Assembly (NCBI RefSeq): GCF_028551255.1
Contig: NZ_CP117029.1
Coordinates: 2,418,001-2,482,000 of the forward strand
Reading direction: 5' to 3'
Source of the DNA: Vibrio tubiashii
GTDB taxonomy: Bacteria; Pseudomonadota; Gammaproteobacteria; Enterobacterales; Vibrionaceae
DNA: 64,000 bases
Position 1 is the stretch's first letter; each line of letters opens with the position of its first letter. Below the pieces are notes generated by a model. The model had not been told where the DNA came from. It saw only the letters and a program-made list of their open reading frames with translations, and ran no database searches. Positions 8,309 to 21,430 of the stretch are shown here, piece after piece. The position numbers and the translations under genes are program-made.

Positions 8309-9466
8309 TTAGAAGCCGTACTCTAGACCTACACGAACAACAAAGATTTCTGAGTTAACGCCTTTGTCATCCTTAAGGTCACGTTGTGCGACACGTACGT
8401 ACGGTACAAAACCGTTGTGAACGTACATTAGCTGACCAGAAATGATGCTATCTTCATCATTCTGTTTAACTCCAGCTTTTTCAGACTCCATGTTAGCTGC
8501 ATAGCCTAGCTTGAAGCCCCATGGACCATTCCAGTACTGACCAATAACAGAGTAAGAAGCTTGCTCAGATTTAACGCCAGTTGTATCTTTAGACTCACCT
8601 GCTTTGTATGCTGCGGCCAAGCCGAAACCTGCTGGAAGTGAAGCTTCAAAGCCTAAGATATAACCAAACGTATCAGCATTAACTTGAGCTGCCGCTGCTG
8701 TGCTTTGGTAAACATCACCAGGATTAAAGGTCGCTTTATTTACATCTGTACAAGTCTTACCTGGCGCAACCGTACACACTTCATACGCTGCAGCAACACT
8801 GTCTGAAATCTTACGATCGTCTTCAGTTTCTACACCAGCATGAATCGTAAAGCTATCGCCCAGTTTGTAGTGAGCATTCGCACCGTAGAAGTAATTATCT
8901 TTAACGCTAGATTCACCACGACCCGCCGCAAGAGCAAAACTGAAGCCATTGTAATCTTTTGAGTCAAAACGAGCCATATCACCGTGACGATCGCGGTTGT
9001 ACTTAACTGTTGATCCCCAGTCAAAGGCGGCACCTAGACCTGGGTTAGAGTATGGCCAGTCGATGATTTCGTACATTGGTGTTAGCATACGACCAAAGCG
9101 AACTTTACCCCAATCACCTTGAAGACCAAGGAACGTATCACGGTTGCCTAATGTAGCACCATCACCGTTTTCACCCACGTAACCAGATTCGATCTGCATA
9201 AATACGTTAAGGTCATCAAACATGTCTTTGCTAGCACGGAAACCAATACGAGATTCGTTTTCGTAGTCGTAACCAGTACTCTTATCAGTTACAACGCCAG
9301 TGCTCATATTTGTTTCATCAGTGTCGTAGTTAACTACCGAAATAGCTGCTACACCGTACGCTTCTACTTGGAAGTCACTGTTAACACCAACTTGCTTAGC
9401 CATTACACCAGTTGACGCTACTGCCACTGCTGCACCTAAAAGTGTACGTTTAAACATTTTGTCCAT
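8309..9466 (-). CDS. General outer-membrane porin (porin_4 type)
   Basis: 385 residues. Signal peptide MDKMFKRTLLGAAVAVASTGVMA is followed by a 16-strand-type porin sequence with FQVEAYGVAAISVVNYD, the SRIGFRASKDMFDDLNVFMQ block, and FGRMLTPMYEI in the constriction loop region. The final residues VRVGLEYGF end in Phe, the outer-membrane assembly signal. The start is set by AGGAG seven bases upstream of ATG. Two cysteines (Cys231 and Cys239, in EVCTVAPGKTCTD) lie in a predicted outer loop and could be disulfide-bonded. It resembles Vibrio and Photobacterium porins but is not clearly OmpU or OmpT. It has its own terminator and a long upstream region. Confidence 0.88.
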   Translation of the reverse strand: MDKMFKRTLLGAAVAVASTGVMAKQVGVNSDFQVEAYGVAAISVVNYDTDETNMSTGVVTDKSTGYDYENESRIGFRASKDMFDDLNVFMQIESGYVGENGDGATLGNRDTFLGLQGDWGKVRFGRMLTPMYEIIDWPYSNPGLGAAFDWGSTVKYNRDRHGDMARFDSKDYNGFSFALAAGRGESSVKDNYFYGANAHYKLGDSFTIHAGVETEDDRKISDSVAAAYEVCTVAPGKTCTDVNKATFNPGDVYQSTAAAAQVNADTFGYILGFEASLPAGFGLAAAYKAGESKDTTGVKSEQASYSVIGQYWNGPWGFKLGYAANMESEKAGVKQNDEDSIISGQLMYVHNGFVPYVRVAQRDLKDDKGVNSEIFVVRVGLEYGF

Positions 9467-9913
9467 GGAAAAACTCCTAAAAATGGATATAGCTGTCTTT
9501 TCATTTTTCTCACCTTAAGTTGGCCGCCGAAGGGAGAAATCATTTCCTATGTGAAAACCTTGGATTAATCATTAATTCTTAGTTTTCTATTTCCTGCATA
9601 CACACCGTGTATCCATGTGTCTCAGACTAACTTCGCGACAAAAAACATCAACCAGAACTTAATTTTCATGTAAAAAAATATGACCCGCTACAAATTTTTA
9701 TAATTCCAGTGATCCAGATCGACAATCACTCCCACCACAAGTTCCAAAAATATTTAAGCAATAAAAAACAAATACTTAAAGATAAAAAATTTCTAAATCA
9801 CATTGAAGTGCGTCGCATAATTTTATTTAAGATTCACATAATTACATCTAACAAGATCCTCATCACAGAAGATCTGAGCATATTATGAGGTTCAAAAAGG
9901 CACTTTATTTATG
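9467..9913. other. Porin upstream regulatory region
   Basis: About 450 bases without a gene between ligA and the porin. It is AT-rich, with several runs of A and T on the porin side typical of strong, regulated porin promoters, but I cannot assign exact -35/-10 boxes or a named operator. Confidence 0.4.
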
Positions 9914-9944
9914 ACAAAAAAAAGCCACCAAAAGTGGTGGCTTT
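9914..9944 (-). terminator. Terminator after ligA
   Basis: Stem AAAGCCACC / GGTGGCTTT (9921-9929 and 9936-9944) followed on the minus strand by seven T bases. Confidence 0.88.
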
Positions 9945-9962
9945 AAGATAGGATTTAGTCGG

Positions 9963-13014
<3,052 letters not shown>

Positions 13015-13208
13015 TTTTAGCTCTCATTTGCTCGATAGTAAACGGGTTACATCGAATCTGTTTAAACCTAACTTTGAGTTACTCTACCAAAACTCGCCCC
13101 TGTTTTAGAACAACTTAATGTGAGAAGTTCCTGAAATGTTGTGATTTTGAACACGCTTTTTTCTTGTTAAGATAGAAAACGTTCGTTTTTACACCACAAA
13201 AGCAAAAT

Positions 13209-13946
13209 ATGAATACACAGATTAGACAGCGTTCTGGCTTTGGCTACTTCTTCCACGGTTTAGAACTGGCACGCACTCCGGGCATTCGCCAATTTGTTAT
13301 ATTACCGCTACTGGCCAACATTATCTTAGTTGGTGGAGCCCTCTACTACCTGTTCTCCAACCTAGATGCTTGGATAGGACAACTGATAGGACAGTTACCC
13401 GAGTTTTTGTCTTGGCTTAGTTACCTACTCTGGCCTCTGTTAGTCCTGACAATACTCGCAACGTTTTCATACTTCTTCAGTACCTTGGCCAACTTTATTG
13501 CTGCCCCATTCAATGGATTACTGGCTGAAAAAGTCGAAGAGTATCTAACCCAACAGAAAGTCAATGAAGATGGCATGATGGCAGTCATTAAAGACACACC
13601 AAGAATCATGGCTCGTGAATGGCGTAAACTGGTGTACGTGCTACCTAAAGCCATCGGTCTATTCCTGTTGCTGCTCATCCCAGCTCTGGGTCAAACCGTA
13701 GGACCGTTTCTATGGTTTATCTTCACGGCGTGGATTTTGGCGATTCAATACTGTGACTACCCATTTGATAATCACAAAGTGCCGTTTAATGACATGCGAA
13801 ACAATTTGAAACAAAAACAAGGCAAAGCCTATAGCTTTGGCGCTTTGGTCTCTGTTTTCACCACAATTCCAATTTTGAACTTGTTTGTGATGCCAATTGC
13901 CGTCTGCGGTGCCACCTCAATGTGGGTTGCTGAGTTTAAGAAGTAA
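13209..13946 (+). CDS. cysZ: Sulfate transporter CysZ
   Basis: 245 residues. It begins [30 protein letters not shown], the CysZ/EI24 family start, with several hydrophobic segments and the signature [16 protein letters not shown]. CysZ imports sulfate for cysteine synthesis across the inner membrane. It is followed by cysK, which makes cysteine, as in E. coli, but the 411-base gap filled with repeats argues against cotranscription. Confidence 0.94.
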   Translation: MNTQIRQRSGFGYFFHGLELARTPGIRQFVILPLLANIILVGGALYYLFSNLDAWIGQLIGQLPEFLSWLSYLLWPLLVLTILATFSYFFSTLANFIAAPFNGLLAEKVEEYLTQQKVNEDGMMAVIKDTPRIMAREWRKLVYVLPKAIGLFLLLLIPALGQTVGPFLWFIFTAWILAIQYCDYPFDNHKVPFNDMRNNLKQKQGKAYSFGALVSVFTTIPILNLFVMPIAVCGATSMWVAEFKK

Positions 13947-13984
13947 GAGCTGAAGAGCTAGAGAAATGCTCTTGGGTTAGCACG

Positions 13985-14216
13985 TAGCGTCAGCCTCTAT
14001 TATTGTCATCCCCGAGAACGAGGGACTAGTGAGTTGGGGATCTCTTGAAACGAGCCGAAAACTGAATGAGATTCCCTACTCGCTCCTCCGTCGCTCTATG
14101 GAATGACGGGAGATAAGGTTTCCCTCCACTACGGCGAAGCCCAGTCCAGCTATCCAGAAGCGCAGCGTTCCCGCATCCCGGAGGACGAAGTCCGCTCCCA
14201 GAATCTCCCCTTTCAT
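13985..14216. repeat. Dispersed repeat copy A
   Basis: A non-coding block containing TTGTCATCCCCGAGAACGAG, GTTGGGGATCTCTTGAAACG, GATTCCCTACTCGCTCCTCC, then CGAAGCCCAGTCC, GTTCCCGCATCCC and GGACGAAGTCCG. Close versions of these segments recur at 25668-25923, and the later segments again at 42194-42306. Several segments are inverted copies of each other. It fills the cysZ-cysK gap. Confidence 0.8.
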
Positions 14217-14357
14217 ATCATATAACTATTTAATCCTTTTCTCGTTTTTTAACCTAGCCTAATCTCTATCCTACAAATCAATTCACTAGAACTGCATCTA
14301 TTTGAAGCATTGGCTTTGAAATAGACTTGAAACAGAACAGAGATGAAGGATCACACC

Positions 14358-15326
14358 ATGAGTAAAATCTACGAAGACAATTCTCAAACTATTGGTAACA
14401 CACCTCTTGTACGCCTAAACAAAGTTAGTAACGGCAAAGTGCTAGCAAAAGTTGAAGCACGTAACCCTAGCTTCAGCGTTAAATGTCGTATCGGTGCCAA
14501 CATGATTTGGGAAGCGGAAAAGGCTGGCACACTTAAGCCTGGCGTAGAGCTTGTTGAACCTACAAGTGGTAACACTGGTGTGGCACTGGCTTTCGTTGCT
14601 GCTGCGCGTGGTTACAAGCTAACGCTAACAATGCCTGAGTCAATGAGCCTAGAGCGTCGTAAGCTACTTAAAGCACTAGGTGCAAACCTTGAGCTAACAG
14701 AAGCAGCAAAAGGTATGAAAGGCGCGATTGCTAAAGCAGAAGAGATTGTTGCTAGCAACCCTGAAAAATACCTACTATTACAACAGTTCAACAACCCTGC
14801 AAACCCACAAATTCACGAGAAGACGACTGGCCCTGAAATCTGGGATGCAACAGACGGTGAAGTTGACGTATTCGTAGCGGGTGTGGGTACAGGTGGTACT
14901 ATCACAGGTACAAGCCGATACATTAAAGGCGAAAAAGGCAAAAACATTGTTTCTGTTGCCGTAGAGCCAGCAGAGTCTCCAGTGATTGCTCAAGCGCTTG
15001 CAGGTGACGAAATTCAACCTGCTCCGCATAAAATCCAAGGGATCGGTGCTGGATTTATCCCTGGCAACTTAGATTTAGAGCTTGTAGACCGTGTTGAAGC
15101 GGTTACATCAGAAGAAGCAATCGCGATGGCTCGTCGCCTAATGGAAGAAGAAGGTATCCTAGCCGGTATCTCATCAGGTGCAGCTGTTGTTGCAGCAAAC
15201 CGCTTAGCAGAACTCCCTGAATTTGCTGGGAAAACAATTGTTACAGTTCTTCCAAGTTCAGGTGAACGTTACCTAAGCACAGCCCTGTTTGCGGGCATCT
15301 TTACCGAGAAAGAGAACGAACAGTAA
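14358..15326 (+). CDS. cysK: Cysteine synthase A (O-acetylserine sulfhydrylase)
   Basis: 322 residues from the ATG at 14358, with AAGGA seven bases upstream; an ATG at 14343 is in frame but poorly placed. The pyridoxal-phosphate lysine is Lys42 in NPSFSVKCR. The substrate loop is TSGNTG and the phosphate-binding loop GTGGTITG. It converts O-acetylserine plus sulfide to cysteine. C-terminal [12 protein letters not shown] is typical. It has its own terminator. Confidence 0.97.
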   Translation: MSKIYEDNSQTIGNTPLVRLNKVSNGKVLAKVEARNPSFSVKCRIGANMIWEAEKAGTLKPGVELVEPTSGNTGVALAFVAAARGYKLTLTMPESMSLERRKLLKALGANLELTEAAKGMKGAIAKAEEIVASNPEKYLLLQQFNNPANPQIHEKTTGPEIWDATDGEVDVFVAGVGTGGTITGTSRYIKGEKGKNIVSVAVEPAESPVIAQALAGDEIQPAPHKIQGIGAGFIPGNLDLELVDRVEAVTSEEAIAMARRLMEEEGILAGISSGAAVVAANRLAELPEFAGKTIVTVLPSSGERYLSTALFAGIFTEKENEQ

Positions 15327-15352
15327 TATGTGTTCAAATCAATTTTTCGTCT

Positions 15353-15380
15353 AAAAAAGCCCCATTCAGGGGCTTTTTTG
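15353..15380 (+). terminator. Terminator after cysK
   Basis: Perfect 11-bp stem AAAAAAGCCCC / GGGGCTTTTTT with loop ATTCA and T-run. Confidence 0.93.
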
Positions 15381-15626
15381 TTGATCCCTGCCTCACCTTT
15401 GGTAATATCAGGACTGTTTTATTTCTAGCATCAAAATAAAGAGCTAGATGAGAATTTCTCTCAATGGCGAACAACAGCATAGACTGGCGACGCGATTGTT
15501 AAATTTACAACCAGTATCAGTTCTGACACGAAATGAACGTTATGCGCCTAGCAGAATAGTTCATTTACCGTTAAGCTAAATCTGGTTAAGAAACTATCAA
15601 AATATAAATCAATTGGGGTATATAAC

Positions 15627-15884
15627 ATGTACGAGAAGCAAGTAGAAATCACTGCAGAAAACGGTCTTCACACTCGTCCAGCTGCACAGTTCGTTAAAGA
15701 AGCTAAAGCATTCGACGCGGACATCACTGTGACTTCTAACGGTAAAAGCGCTAGCGCGAAGAGCCTTTTCAAGCTACAAACTCTTGGCCTAGTAAAAGGT
15801 ACAGTAGTTTCTATCTCAGCTGAGGGCCCACAAGCTCAACAAGCTGTTGACCACCTAGTTGCTCTAATGGATCAACTACACTAA
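15627..15884 (+). CDS. ptsH: PTS phosphocarrier HPr
   Basis: 85 residues. The phosphorylated residue is His15 in [12 protein letters not shown]. The regulatory-region serine lies in [11 protein letters not shown]. It carries phosphate from enzyme I to the sugar-specific EII proteins, such as TreB in this window and the EIIA-Glc encoded by crr. GGGG eight bases before ATG serves as the ribosome site. It heads the ptsH-ptsI-crr operon. Confidence 0.98.
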   Translation: MYEKQVEITAENGLHTRPAAQFVKEAKAFDADITVTSNGKSASAKSLFKLQTLGLVKGTVVSISAEGPQAQQAVDHLVALMDQLH

Positions 15885-15900
15885 TCCGGTCTCCTATTTT

Positions 15901-15932
15901 CAAAGCCATTTTGTGAAAGCAAAATGGCTTTG
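15901..15932 (+). promoter_or_regulatory. Intercistronic hairpin between ptsH and ptsI
   Basis: A perfect 13-bp stem CAAAGCCATTTTG / CAAAATGGCTTTG with loop TGAAAG, starting 17 bases after the ptsH stop. No T-run follows, so it looks like an RNA-stabilising or processing element that would favour the ptsH message over ptsI, or a weak attenuator. Confidence 0.8.
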
Positions 15933-16021
15933 TTGGAAATAGGGCCAAATATAAGCTACAAATATTCGTTAGCGCACTCATTATTCTCCCGTTTTAAAGT
16001 TGACCAATTTAAGGTAAGGCT

Positions 16022-17746
16022 ATGATTTCAGGCATCCTAGCATCTCCTGGTATTGCTATCGGTAAAGCACTACTACTTCAAGAAGATGAAATTGTCCTAA
16101 ACACAAACACTATTTCTGATGATCAAGTAGAAGCAGAAGTTGCCCGTTTCTTCGACGCGCGTAACAAATCATCTGCTCAGCTTGAAACTATCAAGCAGAA
16201 AGCACTTGAAACCTTCGGTGAAGAAAAAGAAGCGATCTTTGAAGGTCACATCATGCTTCTTGAAGACGAAGAGCTAGAGGAAGAAATCCTAGCGCTAATC
16301 AAAAATGACAAGATGCACGCAGATAACGCTATCCACACAGTTATCGAAGAGCAAGCATCTGCTCTAGAATCTCTAGACGACGAATACCTAAAAGAACGTG
16401 CAACAGATATCCGTGATATCGGCACGCGCTTTGTTAAAAACGCACTAGGTATCAATATCGTTTCTCTTAGCGATATTAACGAAGAAGTTATCCTAGTCGC
16501 TTACGACCTAACGCCATCTGAAACAGCACAAATCAACCTAGACTACGTTCTTGGTTTCGCTTGTGACATCGGCGGTCGCACTTCTCACACTTCTATCATG
16601 GCGCGCTCTCTTGAGCTTCCAGCGATTGTGGGTACTAACGACATCACTAAACAGGTTAAGAACGGCGACATGCTGATTCTTGATGCGATGAACAACAAGA
16701 TCGTTATCAACCCTTCTGAAGGCGAACTAGCAGAAGCGAAAGCAGTAAAAGCTGCCTTCATCGCTGAAAAAGAAGAGCTAGCGAAGCTGAAAGACCTACA
16801 CGCTGAAACAACTGACGGTCACCGCGTAGAAGTTTGCGGTAACATCGGTACTGTTAAAGACTGTGACGGTATCATCCGTAACGGTGGTGAAGGTGTTGGT
16901 CTGTACCGTACTGAGTTCCTATTTATGGACCGTGATGCTCTACCAACTGAAGAAGAGCAGTACCAAGCGTACAAAGAAGTTGCGGAAGCAATGAACGGTG
17001 AATCAGTAATCATCCGTACAATGGACATCGGTGGTGATAAAGATCTTCCATACATGGATCTTCCACAAGAGATGAACCCATTCCTAGGCTGGCGTGCAGT
17101 ACGTATCAGCTTAGACCGTCGTGAAATCCTTCGTGACCAGCTACGCGGCATCCTACGTGCTTCTGCACACGGTAAACTGCGTATCATGTTCCCAATGATC
17201 ATCTCTGTAGAAGAAATTCGTGAGCTTAAGAAAGCAATCGAAGAGTACAAAGCAGAGCTTCGCGCTGAAGGCCACGCATTCGATGAAGAAATCGAAATCG
17301 GTGTAATGGTTGAAACTCCAGCAGCAGCAGCTATCGCGCACCACCTAGCAAAAGAAGTGGCATTCTTCTCTATCGGTACTAACGACCTAACTCAGTACAC
17401 GCTAGCGGTAGACCGTGGTAATGAGATGATCTCTCACCTATACAACCCACTATCACCAGCAGTGCTGACTGTAATCAAGCAAGTGATCGACGCGTCTCAC
17501 GCTGAAGGTAAATGGACTGGTATGTGTGGTGAGCTTGCAGGTGATGAGCGCGCAACGCTTCTTCTACTAGGTATGGGTCTAGACGAGTTCTCAATGAGCG
17601 GCATCTCTATTCCTAAAGTGAAGAAAGTCATCCGTAATTCTAACTTTGCTGAAGTGAAAGCAATGGCTGAAGAAGCGCTTTCACTACCAACAGCAGCAGA
17701 GATTGAAGCGGTTGTAGAAAAATTCATCGCAGAGAAAACTCAATAA
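16022..17746 (+). CDS. ptsI: PTS enzyme I
   Basis: 574 residues. The N-terminal HPr-binding and phosphotransfer domain carries His189 in [13 protein letters not shown]. The C-terminal PEP-binding barrel has [25 protein letters not shown] [12 protein letters not shown], and the catalytic Cys region [13 protein letters not shown]. It moves phosphate from PEP to HPr. Codon choice is strongly biased (few rare codons), as expected of an abundant protein. Confidence 0.98.
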   Translation: MISGILASPGIAIGKALLLQEDEIVLNTNTISDDQVEAEVARFFDARNKSSAQLETIKQKALETFGEEKEAIFEGHIMLLEDEELEEEILALIKNDKMHADNAIHTVIEEQASALESLDDEYLKERATDIRDIGTRFVKNALGINIVSLSDINEEVILVAYDLTPSETAQINLDYVLGFACDIGGRTSHTSIMARSLELPAIVGTNDITKQVKNGDMLILDAMNNKIVINPSEGELAEAKAVKAAFIAEKEELAKLKDLHAETTDGHRVEVCGNIGTVKDCDGIIRNGGEGVGLYRTEFLFMDRDALPTEEEQYQAYKEVAEAMNGESVIIRTMDIGGDKDLPYMDLPQEMNPFLGWRAVRISLDRREILRDQLRGILRASAHGKLRIMFPMIISVEEIRELKKAIEEYKAELRAEGHAFDEEIEIGVMVETPAAAAIAHHLAKEVAFFSIGTNDLTQYTLAVDRGNEMISHLYNPLSPAVLTVIKQVIDASHAEGKWTGMCGELAGDERATLLLLGMGLDEFSMSGISIPKVKKVIRNSNFAEVKAMAEEALSLPTAAEIEAVVEKFIAEKTQ

Positions 17747-17761
17747 TCAGCTAATTCCAAT

Positions 17762-17792
17762 AAGATAGGCGGCAAAAATTGTCGTCTATCTT
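17762..17792 (+). promoter_or_regulatory. Intercistronic hairpin between ptsI and crr
   Basis: A 14-bp stem AAGATAGGCGGCAA / TTGTCGTCTATCTT (two G-T pairs) with an AAA loop. Only CTGAG follows, so no classical terminator is formed. Placed in a 104-base gap, it may tune crr expression relative to ptsI or stabilise the upstream message. Confidence 0.75.
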
Positions 17793-17850
17793 CTGAGATT
17801 GGTATACTATAATTCGACAGAATTAAATAAAACGTTAGGAGCATGACACA

Positions 17851-18360
17851 ATGGGTCTGTTTGACAAACTTAAGAAGCTAGTATCTGACGACAGCGCAGA
17901 AGCAGGTGCAATCGAAATTATCGCACCTCTATCTGGTGAAATCGTAAATATCGAAGATGTGCCAGATGTTGTTTTCGCTGAGAAAATCGTTGGTGACGGT
18001 ATCGCGATCAAGCCTGCTGGCAACAAGATGGTAGCTCCTGTAAACGGTACTATCGGTAAGATCTTCGAAACTAACCACGCATTCTCTATCGAGTCTGACG
18101 ATGGCGTTGAACTATTCGTTCACTTCGGTATCGACACAGTTGAGCTAAAAGGCGAAGGCTTCAAGCGTATCGCTGAAGAAGGTCAATCAGTTAAAGCTGG
18201 CGACACTATCATCGAGTTTGATCTAGCGCTACTAGAAGAGAAGGCAAAGTCTACTCTAACTCCTGTTGTTATCTCTAACATGGACGAAATCAAAGAGCTG
18301 AACAAGCTTTCTGGTTCTGTAACTGTTGGTGAAACTCCAGTACTACGTGTAACTAAGTAA
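17851..18360 (+). CDS. crr: PTS glucose-specific EIIA (Crr)
   Basis: 169 residues. Active-site histidines are His76 (ETNHAFSI) and His91 (FVHFGIDT), with the flat beta-sandwich signature [17 protein letters not shown]. It passes phosphate to glucose-type EIIBC, and in its unphosphorylated form blocks uptake of other sugars; the phosphorylated form activates adenylate cyclase. Third gene of the operon, followed by a strong terminator. Confidence 0.97.
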   Translation: MGLFDKLKKLVSDDSAEAGAIEIIAPLSGEIVNIEDVPDVVFAEKIVGDGIAIKPAGNKMVAPVNGTIGKIFETNHAFSIESDDGVELFVHFGIDTVELKGEGFKRIAEEGQSVKAGDTIIEFDLALLEEKAKSTLTPVVISNMDEIKELNKLSGSVTVGETPVLRVTK

Positions 18361-18380
18361 TTCCTACTTAGCAACGCACA

Positions 18381-18410
18381 AAAAACGCAGCCAATAGGCT
18401 GCGTTTTTGT
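18381..18410 (+). terminator. Terminator after crr
   Basis: 12-bp stem AAAAACGCAGCC / GGCTGCGTTTTT with loop AATA. It may also serve the converging ubiF gene on the minus strand. Confidence 0.93.
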
Positions 18411-18432
18411 TTTCTATCTCTCTCACGTTTAA

Positions 18433-19611
18433 TCACTTCAAACCCAAGGCATATTTGAGAACCTGTGTTTTAAGAGGCCCGGTATTCTCCACGATTTTAA
18501 GTGCCGCATTACGAAGCAGTTTTAGTGGACCAATATCGTTACTGAACCCTTTGTAGAACAGATCCATTCCTGATTGCATTAACAGATTATCTGGTCGGCG
18601 TTTGCGCTCATATTGCTTCAGCACAGAGTCATCAATAGAGGTTTTACCCTCACACTCCGCAAGCAAGATTGCGACATCTTTAAATCCAAGATTGACGCCT
18701 TGCCCTGCCAATGGATTAATGGTGTGTGCAGAGTCACCCACCAGCACACAATTCTTATTGGAATAGGCTTGCGCATGACGACGAGTTAAAGGAAAAGAAC
18801 CAAACTGCAGCACTTTGATATCGCCAAGTTCAGCAGGAAAATGGGTTAAGACTTCTTCTCTCAATTGTTCAGGCGTCAGCGAACAGAGCTGCTTTATGCG
18901 CTTCGGGCTGTCATACCAGACTAATGAACCTTGTCCTGTTCCCTGTGATTGAGAAGCTAATGTCGCTAAAGGCAAAAAAGAGCGAGGCCCATGCGGGGTA
19001 AACTGCTGCCAAGTAATGTCCTGTTGAGCAAGCTCCGTTTCGACATTAATCAACATACAATGCTGCCTGTAATCCCAAGCGGTAATACCGATTCCTGCCA
19101 AGTGACGTACTTTAGAATTCGCTCCATCAGCACCAACGATCAATTCAGCGTCAAAGCTCTCTCCAGACGAGAGTTCGACTCGATTGACCTCATCAAACTT
19201 GATGCTTTCTAACGTGTCTGGGCAATACAGCGTAATATTTTCGAACTGCTCTAGTTGTCGCCACAAACCAAGCTGAATCAGTCTATTTTCAACGATATAA
19301 CCAAGTTGCTGCATGTTTAGAGCATCAGAGTGAAAACGAGTGCGGCATTCAGGGTGTTCCCACGTTTCTAAGCGGCGATATGGGCAGACGCGCATTTGCT
19401 CAATTTTTTGCCAAGCGCCAAGTTCATCGAGTATGGAAACAGAATGCTCAGAGATAGCAGAAACGCGAATATCCATTGACTGCTCTGGAGAAAAAGCTTT
19501 TGGCGCATAACCTTCGACAAGCGCGACTTTCCTACCCTGCTTGGCAAACCCGATAGCAGTAGCCGCTCCAACCATGCCACCACCAATCACTGCAACATCA
19601 AACTTGGTCAT
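18433..19611 (-). CDS. ubiF: FAD monooxygenase of ubiquinone synthesis (UbiF)
   Basis: 392 residues of the UbiH/UbiF/Coq6 family. The N-terminal VIGGGMVGAATAIGFAKQG binds FAD, VGADGANSKVR is the DG motif, and VLVGDSAHTINPLAGQGVNL is the GD motif. UbiF performs the C6 hydroxylation that gives 3-demethylubiquinol. The assignment to UbiF rather than UbiH or UbiI rests on its divergence from miaB, as in E. coli. It acts at the inner membrane with other Ubi proteins. Confidence 0.88.
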   Translation of the reverse strand: MTKFDVAVIGGGMVGAATAIGFAKQGRKVALVEGYAPKAFSPEQSMDIRVSAISEHSVSILDELGAWQKIEQMRVCPYRRLETWEHPECRTRFHSDALNMQQLGYIVENRLIQLGLWRQLEQFENITLYCPDTLESIKFDEVNRVELSSGESFDAELIVGADGANSKVRHLAGIGITAWDYRQHCMLINVETELAQQDITWQQFTPHGPRSFLPLATLASQSQGTGQGSLVWYDSPKRIKQLCSLTPEQLREEVLTHFPAELGDIKVLQFGSFPLTRRHAQAYSNKNCVLVGDSAHTINPLAGQGVNLGFKDVAILLAECEGKTSIDDSVLKQYERKRRPDNLLMQSGMDLFYKGFSNDIGPLKLLRNAALKIVENTGPLKTQVLKYALGLK

Positions 19612-19897
19612 AATTTATACTTCATCATATTGATTATTTGGCTGTTTTTTATTGTACGTTTTCATTACTAAAATGTAACGAAAAACCTCAGGAGCACTAT
19701 GGGCAAATCCCTTGATTAATAACGCTTTGAATAGATTTTACAGCAACACTAGTCAGTAGGTTTTTAAACCAGTACAATACGCCGCTTGCCAATCTATAGG
19801 CACAAAATTTAGTCATACATTAAACTCAAATGGATGACTTACTGGAAACATTGGGCGATTTGCTCCCTTAATTTAAACTAACGATCGAGCGAACAAA

Positions 19898-21322
19898 ATG
19901 AGTAAGAAACTGCTAATCAAAACCTGGGGCTGCCAGATGAACGAATACGATTCATCAAAAATGGCGGATCTACTGAACGCGGCTAACGGCTATGAGCTGA
20001 CGGAAGAACCAGAAGAGGCAGATGTACTACTTCTTAATACCTGTTCAATTCGCGAAAAAGCGCAAGAAAAAGTATTCCACCAGCTTGGTCGTTGGAAAAC
20101 GCTAAAAGATAAAAAAGAAGGTGTGGTAATTGGTGTTGGCGGCTGTGTTGCTACTCAAGAAGGTGACCACATCCGCGAGCGTGCGCCATTTGTTGACGTT
20201 ATCTTTGGCCCACAAACTCTGCACCGTCTGCCTGAGATGATCAAACAGTCACAGTCAAATGAAGCGCCTGTTATGGATATCTCTTTCCCAGAGATCGAGA
20301 AGTTTGACCGCCTACCAGAGCCTCGTGCTGAAGGTGCAACAGCGTTCGTTTCAATCATGGAAGGCTGTTCTAAGTACTGTACTTACTGCGTAGTACCTTA
20401 CACTCGCGGCGAAGAAGTTAGCCGTCCAATGGATGACGTACTATTCGAAATCGCGCAGCTTGCTGATCAAGGTGTACGTGAAGTAAACCTATTAGGTCAA
20501 AACGTTAACGCGTACCGTGGCCCAACCCACGAAGGCGATATTTGCTCTTTCGCAGAATTGCTACGCCTTGTTGCTTCTATTGATGGCATTGACCGCATTC
20601 GCTTTACGACTAGCCACCCACTAGAGTTCACTGACGACATCATCGCCGTCTACGAAGATACACCAGAGCTTGTGAGCTTCCTGCACCTACCAGTACAAAG
20701 TGGTAGTGACCGCATTCTAACTATGATGAAGCGTCCACACACAGCGATTGAATACAAGTCGATCATTCGTAAGCTGCGTAAAGCGCGTCCTGATATTCAA
20801 ATCAGTTCTGACTTCATTGTTGGCTTCCCTGGCGAAACGGCGAAAGATCACCAAGATACGATGAAGCTAATCAAAGACGTTGATTTTGATATGAGCTTTA
20901 GCTTTATCTTCTCTCCTCGTCCGGGAACGCCAGCGGCGGACTACCCATGTGACGTACCAGAGCAAGAAAAGAAAGAACGTCTATACGAACTGCAGCAAAC
21001 CGTAAACGCGCAAGCTATGCGTTACTCTCGCTTGATGCTCGATACTGAACAACGCGTTCTTGTTGAAGGTCCATCGAAAAAGAATCTAATGGAACTTCGC
21101 GCACGTACAGAGAACAACCGCGTGGTTAACTTCGAAGGCAGCGCAGACTTAATCGGTCAGTTTGTTGACGTGAAGATCACTGACGTTTTCGCTAACTCAC
21201 TACGTGGCGAATTGGTTCGTACTGAAAAAGATATGGACCTACGATCTATCATTTCACCAACACAAATGATGGCTCGCACCAAACGTGAAGATGAGCTAGG
21301 TGTAGCGACTTTTACGCCTTAA
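19898..21322 (+). CDS. miaB: tRNA-2-methylthio-N6-dimethylallyladenosine synthase MiaB
   Basis: 474 residues. The N-terminal MTTase domain has three cluster cysteines ([26 protein letters not shown]). The radical-SAM motif CSKYCTYC follows around residue 157, and the C-terminal TRAM domain ends the protein. It adds a methylthio group to i6A37 in tRNAs reading U-starting codons, tRNA-Tyr among them. It is terminated before phoL. Confidence 0.97.
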   Translation: MSKKLLIKTWGCQMNEYDSSKMADLLNAANGYELTEEPEEADVLLLNTCSIREKAQEKVFHQLGRWKTLKDKKEGVVIGVGGCVATQEGDHIRERAPFVDVIFGPQTLHRLPEMIKQSQSNEAPVMDISFPEIEKFDRLPEPRAEGATAFVSIMEGCSKYCTYCVVPYTRGEEVSRPMDDVLFEIAQLADQGVREVNLLGQNVNAYRGPTHEGDICSFAELLRLVASIDGIDRIRFTTSHPLEFTDDIIAVYEDTPELVSFLHLPVQSGSDRILTMMKRPHTAIEYKSIIRKLRKARPDIQISSDFIVGFPGETAKDHQDTMKLIKDVDFDMSFSFIFSPRPGTPAADYPCDVPEQEKKERLYELQQTVNAQAMRYSRLMLDTEQRVLVEGPSKKNLMELRARTENNRVVNFEGSADLIGQFVDVKITDVFANSLRGELVRTEKDMDLRSIISPTQMMARTKREDELGVATFTP

Positions 21323-21376
21323 GCTTGAAAATAGCTGTATAAGTTACCATCTTAGAGATAGGTAACGATCGCCATT

Positions 21377-21406
21377 AGAAGCCCGGTCTAAATCGGGCTT
21401 CTTTCG
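21377..21406 (+). terminator. Terminator between miaB and phoL
   Basis: Stem AGAAGCCCG / CGGGCTTCT followed by TTTCG; it ends about 25 bases before the phoL start. The short T-run may allow read-through into the following operon. Confidence 0.8.
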
Positions 21407-21430
21407 AATGGCATATTTTGAGAGGCAACT

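Noticed and set aside
13985..14216. Possible integron attC/VCR site among the dispersed repeats
   Set aside because: I see no paired core sites of the GTTRRRY type and no adjacent cassette genes or integrase.
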